Source: Patellaria atrata CBS 101060
Taxonomy: Eukaryota; Ascomycota; Dothideomycetes; Patellariales; Patellariaceae
Direction: 5' to 3'
Length of the DNA stretch: 64,000 nucleotides
Assembly: GCA_010093705.1 (NCBI GenBank)
Contig: MU006091.1
Coordinates: forward strand, 1,168,702-1,232,701
Shown: positions 60,967 through 64,000 of the stretch, piece by piece
How the letters are laid out: every line of letters starts with the position of its first letter
How positions within the stretch are numbered: the first letter of the stretch is position 1
The notes under the pieces: generated by a model
What the model was told of the DNA's origin: nothing
Database searches by the model: none
The model's input: the letters and a program-made list of their open reading frames with translations, nothing else
Made by a program: the position numbers and the translations under genes

Positions 60967-63360
60967 TTTTCCTCCTATGCTTTCCTCCCCGTAATTTTCT
61001 ATCGCGTTGGGCAACTTGACAGACAAGAAAAGCAAACCTAAACATCTGAAAGGACCCCGGTCAAGGAGAGAAGCAGAGAGGCCCGACCCAAGAAGAAGAG
61101 ATGAATTCACCAGGACCCCGGACGTGGGTTGCTACTTGGGAACTTCGGTGCCCCTCGTTGGTAACAAGTCCCTAGATTTGTCTTCAACCTCCTATTTTCT
61201 GGCTTCTCGAAGCTCTAAAGAAAAGCAGGGAGTTCCCTTTTCAACCGAAGAGCGGAGGCGAAAAGCTCAAGTGAGTCAAACACAACCTCATAGCCAATGG
61301 TTGCGGTTGTCCGCGCCAATAATGAAGCTCAACTGCTCAAGTCGCTGAAGAGGGGTTTCGCACATATGGGCGTGACTACCTATCACTTTACCTTATGGGT
61401 TGCAACGTCGTAGTCGGTGGTAGTGTTCTAATAGCGCAGGTGATTGATATTGCAGGCCTGAATTCTCACGCCGCTATTTGCAGTGTCGCAGAACTTGCAG
61501 AAGTACTTCAAAAGCCCCCATGCAATACTCCAGTCATGCTCTACTGCAAGTCATCCCAAACGGAGCTTTAGCATCATCAGACGCTCACAACTAGATTTAA
61601 GCTCCTTTGTATCAAGATTGATGGAGCAAGCGTGGCCATCATGCTCATCTTGGATGAGATGGCTCAGATGATTCAAGTCCAATAATGTTGTGTGAACGTC
61701 TTGCCATCCGGTAGCGAACACGGATACTTGATATAATACGGAGAAGCCTAAATATAACGAACCAAGGAGAGTGAGTTGGTCATGCCCGGAACCCCAAGAA
61801 GAAATACCGTAATAACTTCACTTCTGTAATGTAATAGTGGGCCGCGAGATGGGCCAGGACTTTCGACTTTCGACTGCATGGTCTTCCAGGTCCAGGAGGT
61901 CATTTATTATTCCAGTAGCAAAGTGGAGGCGGCGGATGCACAACGAAAGGGGAGCTTTTTGGCCTTTGAACCTTGAAGGCTTGATTTGCCTCTAGGGTGT
62001 AAAAGGCAGCAAATTGCAGCGCGTACGCAGTTTGCGATTTGATACTCCTTTACAAGCCCTCTCGGGTCTAACTAGTAAAAGAAGAAGAAGAATTAAGGAG
62101 AACCTGTGTCTCTGCTGCTCTGACATAAACTTGCTGATTTGCCAGGAGTCCATAATCCATGACCCTACCTTACAGACCTCCTTTCCGACCTTTCATCATA
62201 TCCCAGATAAAGATATTGTACAGTACAGCACTTGGTTGCAGTGGAAGACTGTTACTCTCCACCCTCGTGCGCTTGCTTGTCTCTCATTTCGCATATCCCC
62301 CCTACAGACGAGGTGTTGAGAGAACCCATACCCTTTTCCCATACTAATAACCTGTCAAACGTCGTTACTCTTCGGACGTCCCATTGTTCGAATTGCTCTC
62401 TCTTGACTCTCTTACTACAATCTTGATGCAGCATCTTCAGAGCGGGAGAGACTAGCCAGATCCGTGGAAGCACACAGGAAAAGCGCTGCACGGCTTTTTT
62501 TTTTCCCTCCCTCTTGGACAACTCATCCTGCGCCTTTCACTCTCTTTCGTCGCACCCGCGGCTTTCGTCCTTGATTCTCTGCTTTGTCTTATCCGGAGAC
62601 GATCGTTCAAGCAGCTTCTTTGCGTTGCTTCAGAACGCAGAGAACAGGAGAAAGAGAAGAGGAGGCTCGCTCGAGTCCTTCACAGCTTGCACGAAGTCAC
62701 GAAACAAGAGAGCAATCGGAGCATCCGAGACGGCAAGAAGGGACACAAAGGGTGCTTTTTTTTTTTTTGGGTCATCCAGACGGGATTTGTTCCCCTTTTG
62801 ACTGCTCTTTTATTCAAGCAGTATATCTGACTGAACCACGAGCTTACCCTGGACGGCGGCGGGCAGATCTTCTTATTACTTTGCTGCTTGGGTAGTTCTA
62901 CCGCTTCGCGAACTCCCTTTCTAGGAGCATTTTAAGGGGGCCTTCTCGACTGTATTACTACCGGAATATCAACTGGAACACTGTACTCGACAAATTCGTC
63001 TTCGCATCTGATAAAAAGCTCGAATATCCGGGTGCAGCTCAGATTATTTTTCTCGGCTGTCCTTCCGGCTGCGTCCTGATCGCTGGCGCCATCGTCTGCG
63101 CGTTTTCTGGCTGGCGGATTCCTTGGTGGAAGCGAGAGGACGAGGGCCCGCGAAGCATCCGCGCTCCTTCTTGGTCTGTGGAGAGACGGTTTCCTCAAAA
63201 GAATTTGGGTGCACAGTGCACACAAAGGACGCACTGCAGCCAGCACCAGCACCAGCACCCTACCTGCCTCTGGTTCTTACTTGTTTTGCCTCCATAACCT
63301 AATACTCCAAACTTCACCCTTTACTCACCCTTTCGTTCGTTTTCATCAAAAATCCCCATT
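60967..63360. other. Gene-poor stretch and leader of the RRM gene
   Basis: About 2.4 kb. Protein-like scraps such as MVAVVRANNEAQLLKSLKRGF near 61299-61361 and LLCIKIDGASVAIMLILDEM near 61603-61662 lie in different frames with stops nearby. They may be remnants of a decayed gene, family unknown. From about 62480 the plus strand has long T runs and C/T-rich tracts, then CAGCAC repeats near 63238-63260, typical of a long fungal 5' leader for the following gene. Confidence 0.45.
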
Positions 63361-64000
63361 ATGAGCAATATGAGCAATATGAGCAATATGAGCAACCATC
63401 ATCCTCATGAAAGTATGTATTACGATAATCCTTCCTCTCGTTCACCGGGATCCCACCGACATCAACCCAACACCCTTCATCGTCAACCATCCAGACAATT
63501 CGACGCATATGGACAATTACCATCTGGACTTTATACAGCCGAAGACCATGCCGCCAGATATGATGCTCCCCGATACAACGATAGAATGAATACCCTGCAC
63601 TCGAATTACAATGGCGCGAGCTATGACATGGGTCCATCTTCCGCATGGAACAGCTCAGCTTTCGGCCAAAATCATACATTGTCTGCTATCGGCGGCCCGT
63701 CCAGAATGAAGCCACAGACACGCGGCGGTCGAAGCGCGTTGCCCACGGTACAACCCATTCCATCCTTCCACCCGTTCTCACAACAGCTAACTCGCCATAC
63801 TCCTCAGACTTGGCTCAACCAACCCTCGCAGAATCTTCCATCCATGAATGCATTCTCTGGACTCGGCAGTGCTGCTCTGGGAGGTCCTCCGCTACGACCT
63901 GAGACTCTTGAACCTGAAATGGATGAAGAACTCATCCCTACAGCCATCGTTATCAAGAACATCCCGTTCGCAGTCAAGAAGGAGCAGCTTGTGCAGATGA
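63361..64000 (+). CDS. RRM RNA-binding protein, 5' part (runs off window)
   Basis: One frame stays open from ATG at 63361 to the window end (213 codons). It opens with four MSN repeats, then a His/Pro/Ser/Asn/Gln-rich low-complexity region (about 13-190), for example PIPSFHPFSQQLTRHTPQTW. Next comes DEELIPTAIVIKNIPFAVKK, the first strand and RNP2 motif (IVIKNIPF) of an RRM domain. The match is to fungal RRM proteins with a long disordered N-terminus followed by one RRM; these bind mRNA, but the target is unknown. No intron is needed in the visible part. The domain and C-terminus lie beyond the window. Confidence 0.88.
   Translation, partial: MSNMSNMSNMSNHHPHESMYYDNPSSRSPGSHRHQPNTLHRQPSRQFDAYGQLPSGLYTAEDHAARYDAPRYNDRMNTLHSNYNGASYDMGPSSAWNSSAFGQNHTLSAIGGPSRMKPQTRGGRSALPTVQPIPSFHPFSQQLTRHTPQTWLNQPSQNLPSMNAFSGLGSAALGGPPLRPETLEPEMDEELIPTAIVIKNIPFAVKKEQLVQM

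Noticed and set aside
61007-61348. 113-codon frame right of the gap
   Set aside because: Basic, low-information translation with no recognised domain and no splice partner.
1-64000. Search for CRISPR arrays, LTR elements, Polintons, transposases and a biosynthetic cluster
   Set aside because: No regularly spaced repeats, long terminal repeats, element proteins or pathway-like gene grouping could be supported.

Overview
The window looks like nuclear DNA of a filamentous ascomycete (Pezizomycotina, possibly Leotiomycetes; the class is a guess from protein flavour). The evidence is the set of recognisable fungal genes, short introns of about 42-63 nt with GT...CTAAC...AG signals, intergenic gaps of 50 bp to 2 kb, and fungus-only families (Erf4, DUF4203 with a long tail, Smp3, NLP). 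I resolved splice models by reading both strands. Every complete model sums to a whole number of codons, which supports the exon boundaries.

Layout. 1-7.4 kb: tail of an unknown gene, SKP1 (-), SMP3 (+), and a tiny lipidation-type Gly/Cys protein (-). 7.5-9.8 kb: a decayed gene of unknown function. 10.5-14 kb: a short-chain dehydrogenase (-) and an NPP1-like secreted protein (-) in gene-poor DNA. 14.8 kb: a tRNA-Ala(AGC) gene whose T-loop is split by a 59-nt insert with complete spliceosomal intron signals; this is the most unusual object here. 15.3-25 kb: ARMT1/DUF89 phosphatase (+), KAE1 (-), an Rkm4/SETD6-like methyltransferase (+), EPL1 (-) and a BTB protein (-). 26.6-40 kb: VPS18 (+), ERF4 (-), a seven-TM DUF4203 protein (-) and glutathione synthetase (-). 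40.6-57.2 kb: an ATRX/ARIP4-type SNF2 ATPase (+), 5-aminolevulinate synthase (+) and THO2 (+). 57.9-64 kb: a small unknown gene (-), about 5 kb without a supported gene and with a 100-N gap, and the 5' part of an RRM protein running off the window.

The genes are mostly unrelated housekeeping functions: ubiquitin ligase, GPI anchor synthesis, t6A tRNA modification, ribosomal protein methylation, NuA4 acetylation, vacuolar tethering, Ras palmitoylation, glutathione, haem and mRNA export. They do not form an operon-like pathway or biosynthetic cluster. Several pairs are convergent with short gaps (ARMT1/KAE1, SET/EPL1) or divergent over a shared promoter (KAE1/SET, GSH2/SNF2). I saw no CRISPR array, LTR element, Polinton or intact transposase.
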